Assembly: GCA_021299835.1 (NCBI GenBank)
Contig: JAJTER010000001.1
Location: 49,706 to 113,705, forward strand
Length of the DNA stretch: 64,000 nucleotides
Direction: 5' to 3'
Source of the DNA: Saprospiraceae bacterium
GTDB taxonomy: Bacteria > Bacteroidota > Bacteroidia > Chitinophagales > Saprospiraceae
In this document: piece after piece, positions 49,989-57,849 of the stretch
Layout of the letters: the number at the start of each line of letters is the position of its first letter
Position numbering within the stretch: position 1 is the first letter of the stretch
Translations under genes and position numbers: made by a program
Notes under the pieces: model-generated
Databases searched by the model: none
What the model saw: the letters and a program-made list of their open reading frames with translations, nothing else
Told to the model about the DNA's origin: nothing

Positions 49989-51360
49989 ATTTTAATAAAA
50001 CGCCAATTAAAAGAGTGAATCCTATTAAGGATGAGCCTCCCTTACTCAATAATGGAAGCGGAATGCCTATGATTGGCATGATGCCCATGGTCATACCAAT
50101 ATTTACAAAAAAATGGACAAAAATAATCCCTACCACACTGTAGGCATAAATTCTTGAAAAATTTGAGCGTTGACGTTCAGCGAGGATGACAATCCGATAC
50201 ATGAGAAGCATGAAAATCAAGATGGTGGCGACGCTACCTATAAATCCGTGCTCCTCCCCAATGGTACAAAAAATGAAATCTGTCGCCTGTTCTGGAACGT
50301 AATTTAATCGCGTTATCTCCCCATTTAAAAATCCTTTTCCCTCAATTCCTCCGGAACTAATGGCTAATTTAGATTGCAAAACGTTGTATAAAGCTCCCCG
50401 TGGGTCACATTTTGATGGTTGTAACCAAACGTTTATTCTTTCTTGTTGGTGCGGACGAAGTATATTGTTAAAGCCATAATTGGCTGTAAAGGCTATACTA
50501 ACGCCAATAGCTAAAACAATAACTACAAAGGATATGGTTTTAAAGTTATTTTTTAGTCCATAAGCTATCGACAAAGCAACAGCAGCTGCTCCGTTAGCAA
50601 TTAATGTGATGGTATAAAATTCTTCGCGCACCAGAATATAAGAACCAATAGCCCAGAATATAACGCCTACCCTCCAGTTTAAAGCATTTTCAATACCTCC
50701 ACTTAAAAAATAAATAGCACAAACCAATAATCCTATAGTGATAATTACCGGCGGAACTACTAAGCCCAATATGACTAAGGTAATCAGATATATTCCTGTT
50801 AAATAATAATTTACTGATAATCCTTCACGATATAGGACAAAAGTAAAGGAGAGAAAAACTAACGCTGAACCTGCGTCGGGCTGCATTAAAACCAATAAAA
50901 TAGGCACAAAAAAGATGGCGAAGGCAGTGATTTGGGTTTTTACGTCTTTTAAATTCAGGTTAAAGGTTCCCAAAAAGGAGGAAACAGCCAGCGCCGTGCC
51001 AAATTTGGCCAATTCTGAGGGTTGTATCGAAAAGCCTCCAAACGAATACCACGAGGTTGCTCCCTTAATTTCTGTGCCAAATATTAGCACTCCAACGAGA
51101 AGTAACAGGGTAAAAGCGTAAATGAAATAGGCAAAAGTTTGCCAAGATTTCCAATCAATGAGAAATATAACCAAAAATAAAATCATGGCTATGGCCACCC
51201 ATATCATTTGTTTACCAGCACTGCTATTTAATAAACCCACTCTTTCAATCTCCCGCTGACTGACAGAAAAAACCATGAGAACGCCCAGCGCAATAAGGGA
51301 TATATAAAGCGAAAATATGACTAAATCGAAACTTCGCTGATCTCCACGGTTTCTTGACAT
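49963..51360 (-). CDS. rodA: Rod shape-determining protein RodA (SEDS family)
   Basis: FSIQPSELAKFGTALAVSSFL, VLMQPDAGSALVFLSF, LNYVPEQATDFIFCTIGEEHGFIGS, GIPLPLLSKGGSSLIGFTLLIGVLL. Confidence 0.95.
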   Translation of the reverse strand: MSRNRGDQRSFDLVIFSLYISLIALGVLMVFSVSQREIERVGLLNSSAGKQMIWVAIAMILFLVIFLIDWKSWQTFAYFIYAFTLLLLVGVLIFGTEIKGATSWYSFGGFSIQPSELAKFGTALAVSSFLGTFNLNLKDVKTQITAFAIFFVPILLVLMQPDAGSALVFLSFTFVLYREGLSVNYYLTGIYLITLVILGLVVPPVIITIGLLVCAIYFLSGGIENALNWRVGVIFWAIGSYILVREEFYTITLIANGAAAVALSIAYGLKNNFKTISFVVIVLAIGVSIAFTANYGFNNILRPHQQERINVWLQPSKCDPRGALYNVLQSKLAISSGGIEGKGFLNGEITRLNYVPEQATDFIFCTIGEEHGFIGSVATILIFMLLMYRIVILAERQRSNFSRIYAYSVVGIIFVHFFVNIGMTMGIMPIIGIPLPLLSKGGSSLIGFTLLIGVLLKFDSHRYQI

Positions 51361-51381
51361 GTTTGCAATGACGTTGGGTGA

Positions 51382-51789
51382 TTAAAACTTTGTCGCTAGT
51401 ACCATATCCAGGGTAAGCTTATTGTCTATTATTTCCATGGCACCCGGATATGTTTTCCTGAAGAAATATTTCGTCAAAATAGCTTCTTTTTTATCAAAAA
51501 AGGCACCTACTCTTAAATGGTAATAGGGCCTGTTATGTATAACTTGAAGAGGAATGTCCGGATAGCTTTGTTGGAATTTATTCTTCGTATTTTCTAAAGC
51601 AAGCCGATCGGTGGTCGCTATAATCTGAATTCTCCACCCATTTATATAGTCAGATTGCTTATTTGAAAGGGCATAACTTTTTATCAGGGCAGAAACCTCT
51701 TCGCTCTCTATGATTACCTGACCTTGTAAACTAAAACTGCCCAGGGTCGAATAAAGAAGGACGAACAAAAATATATATCTTAATTTCAT
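51382..51789 (-). CDS. Secreted SPOR-domain-like protein
   Basis: Signal peptide; YINGWRIQIIATTDRLALENTKNKFQQSYPDIPLQVIHNRPYYHLRVGAFFDKKEAILTKYFFRKTYPGAMEI. Confidence 0.7.
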   Translation of the reverse strand: MKLRYIFLFVLLYSTLGSFSLQGQVIIESEEVSALIKSYALSNKQSDYINGWRIQIIATTDRLALENTKNKFQQSYPDIPLQVIHNRPYYHLRVGAFFDKKEAILTKYFFRKTYPGAMEIIDNKLTLDMVLATKF

Positions 51790-51847
51790 GTCCAGTTTTT
51801 TGCAAATTTACGAAATGTTTTATTAACAGGGTTGACTTAAAAGTAGC

Positions 51848-52456
51848 TCAGCTAAATAAGGTGGCTTCTGGTTCTCCAAACGACCATTTGAATGTTTTTC
51901 TATGATGTTCCGTCAAACCATTCTCGTGGATAGCCTTTCTGTGATGTAAGGTAGGATAACCCATGTTTTTTTTCCAGTCATATAATGGAAATGAGGCATG
52001 AAGTGCCGTCATATACTCATCTCTATAGGTTTTTGCCAGAATAGATGCTGCTGCAATGGCCGCATATTTTCCATCGCCTCCTACATGACAGGAGTGTGGG
52101 ATATTAGGGTAATTTTTGAATCTGTTACCATCAATATGAAGGTGAGTGGGTAAATACTTCAATTGATCAATGGCACGGTGCATTGCTAAAAATGAGGCGT
52201 TTAATATATTAATCTGATCAATTTCGTCGGCCGACACTATGCCAATTGCCCAGGAAATAGCCTCCCGCTCAATAAAAGAACGGCACTTTTCTCTTTGTTT
52301 TTGCGACAATTTTTTTGAATCATCAAGATGGGGAATAATAGTATCAGAAGATAGAATGACGGCTGCCGCAAAAACAGGACCAGCTAAACAACCTCTTCCA
52401 GCTTCGTCACACCCTGCCTCATGTTCGTTGGTGTAAAGCAAATGATGATTGGCCAT
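51848..52456 (-). CDS. rnhB: Ribonuclease HII
   Basis: [69 protein letters not shown]. Confidence 0.96.
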   Translation of the reverse strand: MANHHLLYTNEHEAGCDEAGRGCLAGPVFAAAVILSSDTIIPHLDDSKKLSQKQREKCRSFIEREAISWAIGIVSADEIDQINILNASFLAMHRAIDQLKYLPTHLHIDGNRFKNYPNIPHSCHVGGDGKYAAIAAASILAKTYRDEYMTALHASFPLYDWKKNMGYPTLHHRKAIHENGLTEHHRKTFKWSFGEPEATLFS

Positions 52457-52463
52457 GGTAGAA

Positions 52464-53097
52464 TCATTTAGAAGCTAAATCAGACAATTTGTCAAAAATC
52501 TCATCTAATTCTTCAAAAGATTTCAAGCCAGTTTTTTCTTCCGACCCGCCCGATAAGCAATATCCAAAGGGTTTAAAATGTTGGATATATTCTGCCACCT
52601 GATGGGCATCGCCATTGCAATAAATGAAAATTGGATACGACTGGCACAAGGTAACTAAGGCATCTTTCCAAAGGACAGATAAGGGTTCAGTTATATGTGA
52701 AAAATTTAATATATAATAATTAATCTTTCCAGCGTGTTGTTGTAGGAATGTAAACAAGTCAGGATCCGGTAGATTACTGTCAATCCTCATTTCTGCGAAT
52801 AGCGTGTAGGAATCTGGTATAATAGACAGCTCGTTATAGTCAAAAAGGGGGCCGAGTTGTATCGCATCAAGTCCTGCATTTTCTGTAATGGCTAAAATCT
52901 CTGTTGCAGAGGCATAATTAAATTCTCCAACGAAGGCAGGACCGCTTATCCATTCCCGGATAGCTTTTACAAATAGTGGACTGGACGCATTTTCTGACAA
53001 TGGGTCAAGATTGAAACCCATCCAGGCGACCTCCATGGAGGCAAAATATCTGGCATCTGTAAGATGAGACAGCGCATTTGCTTTTATGGAAATCATC
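52464..53097 (-). CDS. TrpF (phosphoribosylanthranilate isomerase)-fold protein, catalytic residues apparently substituted
   Basis: From ATG at 53097: [32 protein letters not shown]...AGLDAIQLG...YYILNFSH...[25 protein letters not shown] aligns along TrpF. Confidence 0.7.
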
Positions 53098-53986
53098 ACA
53101 AAAAATCCGATTTTTTTAATTCCAATGCCAGGTTTTCCAAGGCATTTTTTGAAAGAGGCACCAGGGGTAATCGAACATCTCTGGAACAAAGGCCAAGTAA
53201 TTCCATGGCACCTTTTACCCCCACTGGATTTCCTTCGACGTAAAGCCAGTCGTGAATATCGAGCATTTTATTGCTTAATGCGTTGGCTTCATGGAATAAG
53301 CGGTTATTGGCAAAATCTACCATTTGTGAAAATGTATCGGGTAAGGCATTGGCAATGACACTAATAGCACCGACGGCACCGCAAGCCATTAAGGGCACGG
53401 TTAGGGCATCGTCACCAGAGATAACATTAAAATGATCGGGCTTGTGTTTAAGTATTTGCATCACCTGGGCCATATTTCCTGACGCTTCTTTTACGGCAAT
53501 AAATTTTTCAGAATCTTTGGCCAGTCGCAAAATGGTATCAGCCGACATATTGGAGCCAGTTCTTCCTGGAACATTATATAAAATGATGGGGAGCGGGCAA
53601 ACTTCCTGAACCGCCATATAATGCTGATAAATACCTTCTTGCGGAGGTTTGTTATACGCGGGACTACTGGACATAATGGCGTCATACCCTTCCAGGGAGT
53701 AGCTTTGAACTCTTTGTTTTAGGAGGGCCGTCCAGTTACTTCCAAAAAGTCCGGCAACAAGAGGTACTCTGCCCTTTACAATGTCTTTGGTGAAAGTAAG
53801 CACTTCCCGACATTCCTGGCTGGAAAGGGTAATAGCCTCGCCGGTGGTGCCAAGGGAAACCAGATAATTTACACCACCCTTTAGGGTATGTTCAATAATA
53901 CTTTCCAGGGCATCAAAGTCGATGGCCTGATTTTTAAATGGCGTGATTAAGGCAACGCCAGTGCCATTAAAGGAGGGTTGATTCAT
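53096..53986 (-). CDS. dapA: 4-hydroxy-tetrahydrodipicolinate synthase
   Basis: GTGVALITPFK, VSLGTTGEAITLSSQE, PAYNKPPQEGIYQHY, ILYNVPGRTGSNM, AVKEASGNM, VISGDDALTVPLMACGAVGAISV. Confidence 0.97.
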   Translation of the reverse strand: MNQPSFNGTGVALITPFKNQAIDFDALESIIEHTLKGGVNYLVSLGTTGEAITLSSQECREVLTFTKDIVKGRVPLVAGLFGSNWTALLKQRVQSYSLEGYDAIMSSSPAYNKPPQEGIYQHYMAVQEVCPLPIILYNVPGRTGSNMSADTILRLAKDSEKFIAVKEASGNMAQVMQILKHKPDHFNVISGDDALTVPLMACGAVGAISVIANALPDTFSQMVDFANNRLFHEANALSNKMLDIHDWLYVEGNPVGVKGAMELLGLCSRDVRLPLVPLSKNALENLALELKKSDFL

Positions 53987-54524
53987 TCCTGACTTGTATT
54001 TTACCTAATAAATTTTCCATTTGTTTAAAAAATGTTTGGGGTGTGGTATCAGCTGGAACATCGAGCATAAGGTCATAGCAATGTGTATTATCCGTTGCTG
54101 GACCTATTCGAAGACCGGCAGGTGTCAGGGCAGTTATGTATTCAAGCAGTTCGTTTCGTTGAGCAGAAACGTGTATTACTACATCGACGGGTTGGTTTAA
54201 CCATTCATCGACGAGCGTTCCGATGGGCCTTCCGACCCAATCTATATTTTTTTTGTTCAGACAGGGGAAGGAGGTATCTACAATATCTTTAGATGCGGCG
54301 TTTAAACCTAGAAGGAAGGTTGTTTTGCCTTTTTTTTGCAAGGATTCGGCATATTTTTCAATACCTGAAATAACTTCAGGGTCTGCTGCATTGAAGAGAA
54401 AAGCAATAGATTTGGCCGTCGCAAAGGACAAAGATTTGGAGCTGACCTGTTTTAAACGGGAAATCAGCCCTTTATTCAGACTTTTATTAAAGTGGAAATT
54501 TTTGAAATTTTGCCAAATCTTCAT
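53967..54524 (-). CDS. Conserved Bacteroidota hypothetical (DUF6913-like)
   Basis: ATAKSIAFLFNAADPEVISGIEKYAESLQKKGKTTFLLGL...DWVGRPIGTLVDEWLNQPVDVVIHVSAQ...LRIGPATDNTHCYDLMLD. Confidence 0.6.
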   Translation of the reverse strand: MKIWQNFKNFHFNKSLNKGLISRLKQVSSKSLSFATAKSIAFLFNAADPEVISGIEKYAESLQKKGKTTFLLGLNAASKDIVDTSFPCLNKKNIDWVGRPIGTLVDEWLNQPVDVVIHVSAQRNELLEYITALTPAGLRIGPATDNTHCYDLMLDVPADTTPQTFFKQMENLLGKIQVRNESTLL

Positions 54525-54533
54525 AGGGATAAT

Positions 54534-55544
54534 TTACTTTTTCTTAGCCGATTTGTTTGAAGCAGCTGTTTCAATAGGCTCGGGAATGTCAAAAACTTCC
54601 TCATAAACCCCCATTTTGCTATATTTTTCAATTCTTTCTAAAATTCTTACCTCAGGATCTTTAGGTTGAATTTCTGCTAATGTTTCAATTATTTTGGCTT
54701 TTAGAAGTTCTGCCATTTCATCGGGATTAGAATGCGCGCCACCTATGGGTTCCTTGATAATCCCATCTATCAAACCCGCGGAAAACATATTGTCTGCTGT
54801 TAACTTAAGAGCATCTGCTGCCTGTTCCTTATAATCCCAGCTTCTCCAAAGAATAGAGGAGCATGATTCAGGCGAAATAACAGAATACCATGTATTTTCC
54901 AACATAAAGACACGGTCACCCAGACCTATGCCTATGGCTCCACCGGAAGCACCTTCGCCAATGATGACGCATATAATAGGTACGCGAAGTTGTGCCATTT
55001 CAAAAAGATTCCTTGCAATGGCCTCCGCCTGACCTCTTTCTTCAGCTTCAATGCCTGGAAAAGCACCCGGCGTATCAATCAAAGTGATAACGGGGAAATT
55101 AAATCGCTCTGCCAGTTTCATTAATCTTAATGCTTTCCTGTAACCCTCTGGATTAGCCATCCCGAAGTTACGGTATTGACGCATTTTGGTATTGATACCT
55201 TTTTGATGACCAATTATAACTACAGTTTGCCCATTAAAGGTAGCCAAACCACCCACAATCGCTTTGTCGTCCTGAAAATGCCGGTCACCATGCAGTTCAA
55301 TAAACCGGTCGCACATTTTATTAGTATAAAATAAAGTGTAAGGTCGCTCTGGATGTCTGGAAAGTTGTACCCTCTCCCAACCACTTAAGTTACTATATAT
55401 CTCCTTCCTCTTTTCGGAAATCTTTTCCTCGAATACACTGATCTGAGAACTAACGTCAATGTCACCCGCTTCTCCAATTTCTTTTAGTTTTTCCAATTGC
55501 TCGTAGAGAGAGGCTAAAGGTTTTTCAAATTCTAAGAAAATCAT
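54534..55544 (-). CDS. accA: Acetyl-CoA carboxylase carboxyltransferase subunit alpha
   Basis: [128 protein letters not shown]. Confidence 0.97.
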   Translation of the reverse strand: MIFLEFEKPLASLYEQLEKLKEIGEAGDIDVSSQISVFEEKISEKRKEIYSNLSGWERVQLSRHPERPYTLFYTNKMCDRFIELHGDRHFQDDKAIVGGLATFNGQTVVIIGHQKGINTKMRQYRNFGMANPEGYRKALRLMKLAERFNFPVITLIDTPGAFPGIEAEERGQAEAIARNLFEMAQLRVPIICVIIGEGASGGAIGIGLGDRVFMLENTWYSVISPESCSSILWRSWDYKEQAADALKLTADNMFSAGLIDGIIKEPIGGAHSNPDEMAELLKAKIIETLAEIQPKDPEVRILERIEKYSKMGVYEEVFDIPEPIETAASNKSAKKK

Positions 55545-55660
55545 AGGAGATGGATTTAGTAATGAACAAGAATTTTAGCGCACTAAGGCGGGACAAAATT
55601 AGTAAATCATGTTAACTACTTTCGTTTTAAGAATTTTTTTTTCTTTTTTTCTCATAAGTA

Positions 55661-55691
55661 TTGATAATTTCGATAAATGATACTATTTTTG
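55661..55691 (+). promoter_or_regulatory. Putative Bacteroidota sigma-A promoter of the tRNA-Asp unit
   Basis: TTG (55661-55663) - 20 nt - TATTTTTG (55684-55691), matching TTG-N19..21-TAnnTTTG. Confidence 0.65.
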
Positions 55692-55722
55692 CAATCTCTT
55701 AATGCAAAGGCATTTTGATATT

Positions 55723-55796
55723 GGTTTGGTAGTTCAGTTGGTTAGAATACATGCCTGTCACGCATGGGGTCGCGGGTTCGAGTCCCGTCCGGACCG
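55723..55796 (+). tRNA. tRNA-Asp(GTC), copy 1
   Basis: 74 nt; acceptor GGTTTGG/CCGGACC, anticodon loop CTGTCAC in stem CATGC/GCATG, T-arm CGGGTTCGAGTCCCG. Confidence 0.95.
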
Positions 55797-55902
55797 CTAC
55801 TGCTTCATTATGAGGCGGTAACGTTGAGTCGCTGGAAACTGAGGTTTCTTTAAGTCGGCTTCCAATATATAAAGCTGGGGTTTTGCTTTGAAAAACCTAA
55901 AT

Positions 55903-55976
55903 GGTTCGGTAGTTCAGTTGGTTAGAATACATGCCTGTCACGCATGGGGTCGCGGGTTCGAGTCCCGTCCGGACCG
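55903..55976 (+). tRNA. tRNA-Asp(GTC), copy 2, followed by encoded CCA
   Basis: 74 nt identical to copy 1 except T->C in the 5' acceptor strand (GGTTCGG); followed directly by CCA at 55977-55979. Confidence 0.95.
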
Positions 55977-55987
55977 CCAATTTAAAA

Positions 55988-56018
55988 GGTCTCTGGTTAA
56001 AATCAGAGGCCTTTTTTT
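55988..56018 (+). terminator. Rho-independent terminator after the tRNA-Asp pair
   Basis: GGTCTCTG-gttaaaat-CAGAGGCC followed by TTTTTTT. Confidence 0.8.
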
Positions 56019-56223
56019 ATTTTATCTTTACATTTCGATTCAAGATAAGTCCTATTTTTTACCACATATTCTTTAACTAAATGTAATGATGGCAAGGCGA
56101 AGAAATAAAAATTTATTGAATCTATTAAACAATATTTTTAGATAATTATTCACGAAAAAATAAAACAGCTTACCTAAACTTTAGCATCACAGTTACCGCT
56201 TTTTAATGCATTTCCAATAAATA

Positions 56224-56259
56224 GTTCCAATTATGTGTTTTTTTACACATAATCGGAAC
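56224..56259. repeat. Long inverted repeat (14 bp plus one mismatch) upstream of the Gfo/Idh/MocA gene
   Basis: GTTCC-a-ATTATGTGT-tttttt-ACACATAAT-c-GGAAC. Confidence 0.85.
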
Positions 56260-56313
56260 ATAAGTTTGTGTTTTTTTCCCATCCCTATTTAAAATGGACT
56301 TTTTAAGCCTGAT

Positions 56314-56335
56314 ATTTTGAAATGTATTTCAAAAT
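56314..56335. repeat. Perfect palindrome, candidate operator
   Basis: ATTTTGAAA-TGTA-TTTCAAAAT, 55 bp before the ATG at 56390. Confidence 0.7.
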
Positions 56336-56389
56336 GATTAGATTAACCTTTGTATTGTATGTCCGTTTATCTAAAAACCTCTTACCCGT

Positions 56390-57679
56390 ATGAAAAGACG
56401 CGTATTTTTACAACAAGTCAGCTTGGCCAGTGCCGCTGTTTTCGCACAGCCTTATCTCATTCCCTTTAAACCGTCTAAGTACAAAACTGTGCTCATTGGC
56501 AGTGGTTGGTGGGGGCTGAATATTCTCAGGGAGGGTATCAGGACAGGTCAAATTGAAGTGGCCGCTCTCTGTGATGTGGACGATAATCAATTGACTAAAT
56601 GTAAAGCAGAGGTTGATAAACTGACAAATGACCGGCCTAAAACCTATAACGACTTTAGGGAATGTATTCAAAAAGAGAAACCAGATATTGTTATCAATGC
56701 AACTCCCGATCATTGGCATGCTTTAATAGCGATCGAGGCAATGAAAAATGGGGCGCACGTCTTTCTTGAAAAACCTATTTCACATACCGTAAAAGAGGGC
56801 ACGGCCATTGAAAAAGCAGCCAGGGATAACCAAAGGGTCTGTATCGTCGATTTTCACAGGCGCTATTCCCCACATAATGTAAGCGCTCAGGAATTTTTAA
56901 AGTCAGGTAAAGCAGGCAAGATTTATAAGGTCAAAGCTTTTGTTCATTATAATCAGGGCCTGGGTAAAAAGGAAGAGGAAATGCCGCCACCAAAGGGGTT
57001 GGACTGGAATTTCTGGTGCGGTCCGGCGCCTATGGTTAACTATAATCCCGGTATTCATCCCAGAGGATTTAGACACTATATGCAGTTTGCCAATGGTAAT
57101 TTAGGCGATTGGGGCCCGCATTGGTTTGACCAGATTCTTTGGTGGACGGACGAGATTATGCCCAAAAAGATTTACTCCGCTGAAAAATCTGACATCAGAC
57201 TTTCCTTAGCTAATGCTCCTGAAGAACAAACGGTTGTCTATGAATTCGAATCCTTTATCCTTTCCTGGGAACATACGCTGTTAAGTAATCACCCGGAAAG
57301 GCAGGGTGAAAACGTAGGGGTGTATTTTTATGGATCAGAAGGCGTCTTGCATTTGGGTTGGTTAAAAGGCTGGACTTTTTATCCCAATGATACTAAAAAG
57401 GAAATACTGAGGGAAGCGGCGCAATTGAATGATCCCGATCAGCAAAATATAAGTTTAGTCTGGAAGGATTTCCTGGAATGCATTCCCACAGGAAAAAGAC
57501 CGCATGCCGATGTAGCTCATGGAAGACATGCCACAAATATGGCTCTGTTGGGAAATCTTTCAGCAAAACTCGGTCGATCCATTGAATGGAATCATGAAAA
57601 AGATCTCATCGTGAACGATAAAGAGGCTAACGGGTTGTTAAAAAGAGAGTATAGAGCTCCATGGAAATACCCGGGCTAA
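56390..57679 (+). CDS. Gfo/Idh/MocA family oxidoreductase with Tat-like signal
   Basis: MKRRVFLQQVSLASAAVFAQPYL; VLIGSGWWGLNILREGIRTGQIEVAALCDVD, DIVINATPDHWHALIAIEAMKNGAHVFLEKPISHTVKEG. Confidence 0.92.
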   Translation: MKRRVFLQQVSLASAAVFAQPYLIPFKPSKYKTVLIGSGWWGLNILREGIRTGQIEVAALCDVDDNQLTKCKAEVDKLTNDRPKTYNDFRECIQKEKPDIVINATPDHWHALIAIEAMKNGAHVFLEKPISHTVKEGTAIEKAARDNQRVCIVDFHRRYSPHNVSAQEFLKSGKAGKIYKVKAFVHYNQGLGKKEEEMPPPKGLDWNFWCGPAPMVNYNPGIHPRGFRHYMQFANGNLGDWGPHWFDQILWWTDEIMPKKIYSAEKSDIRLSLANAPEEQTVVYEFESFILSWEHTLLSNHPERQGENVGVYFYGSEGVLHLGWLKGWTFYPNDTKKEILREAAQLNDPDQQNISLVWKDFLECIPTGKRPHADVAHGRHATNMALLGNLSAKLGRSIEWNHEKDLIVNDKEANGLLKREYRAPWKYPG

Positions 57680-57700
57680 AAAACAAGATATAATTTTTTT

Positions 57701-57742
57701 AAGTGCCTGAAAGTAAAGCTATTTTCAGGCACTTATTTTGTT
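57701..57742 (+). terminator. Terminator after the Gfo/Idh/MocA gene
   Basis: Perfect 12-bp stem AAGTGCCTGAAA / TTTCAGGCACTT, then ATTTTGTTT. Confidence 0.75.
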
Positions 57743-57849
57743 TACCTATGTTTAATGAATAAATAATAATGATAATTCACAATTAACAATTAAAAACCAT
57801 TATCTTGTTTCTGAAATTATTTTATAAATACCTAAAAACAATTGTATTT

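Noticed and set aside
55723-55976. Duplicated 74-bp segment as a CRISPR unit or att site of an integrated element
   Set aside because: Repeats are complete tRNA genes, only two copies, and no integrase or mobile genes are nearby.
55888-56076. 62-aa plus-strand ORF
   Set aside because: Runs through tRNA-Asp copy 2 and its terminator; artefact.
57805-57849. Upstream TTG start for the SusC ORF
   Set aside because: ATG at 57850 gives a normal signal-peptide N-terminus (MQAKSHPKMAAILVACLLSLGW); the upstream extension is probably leader.
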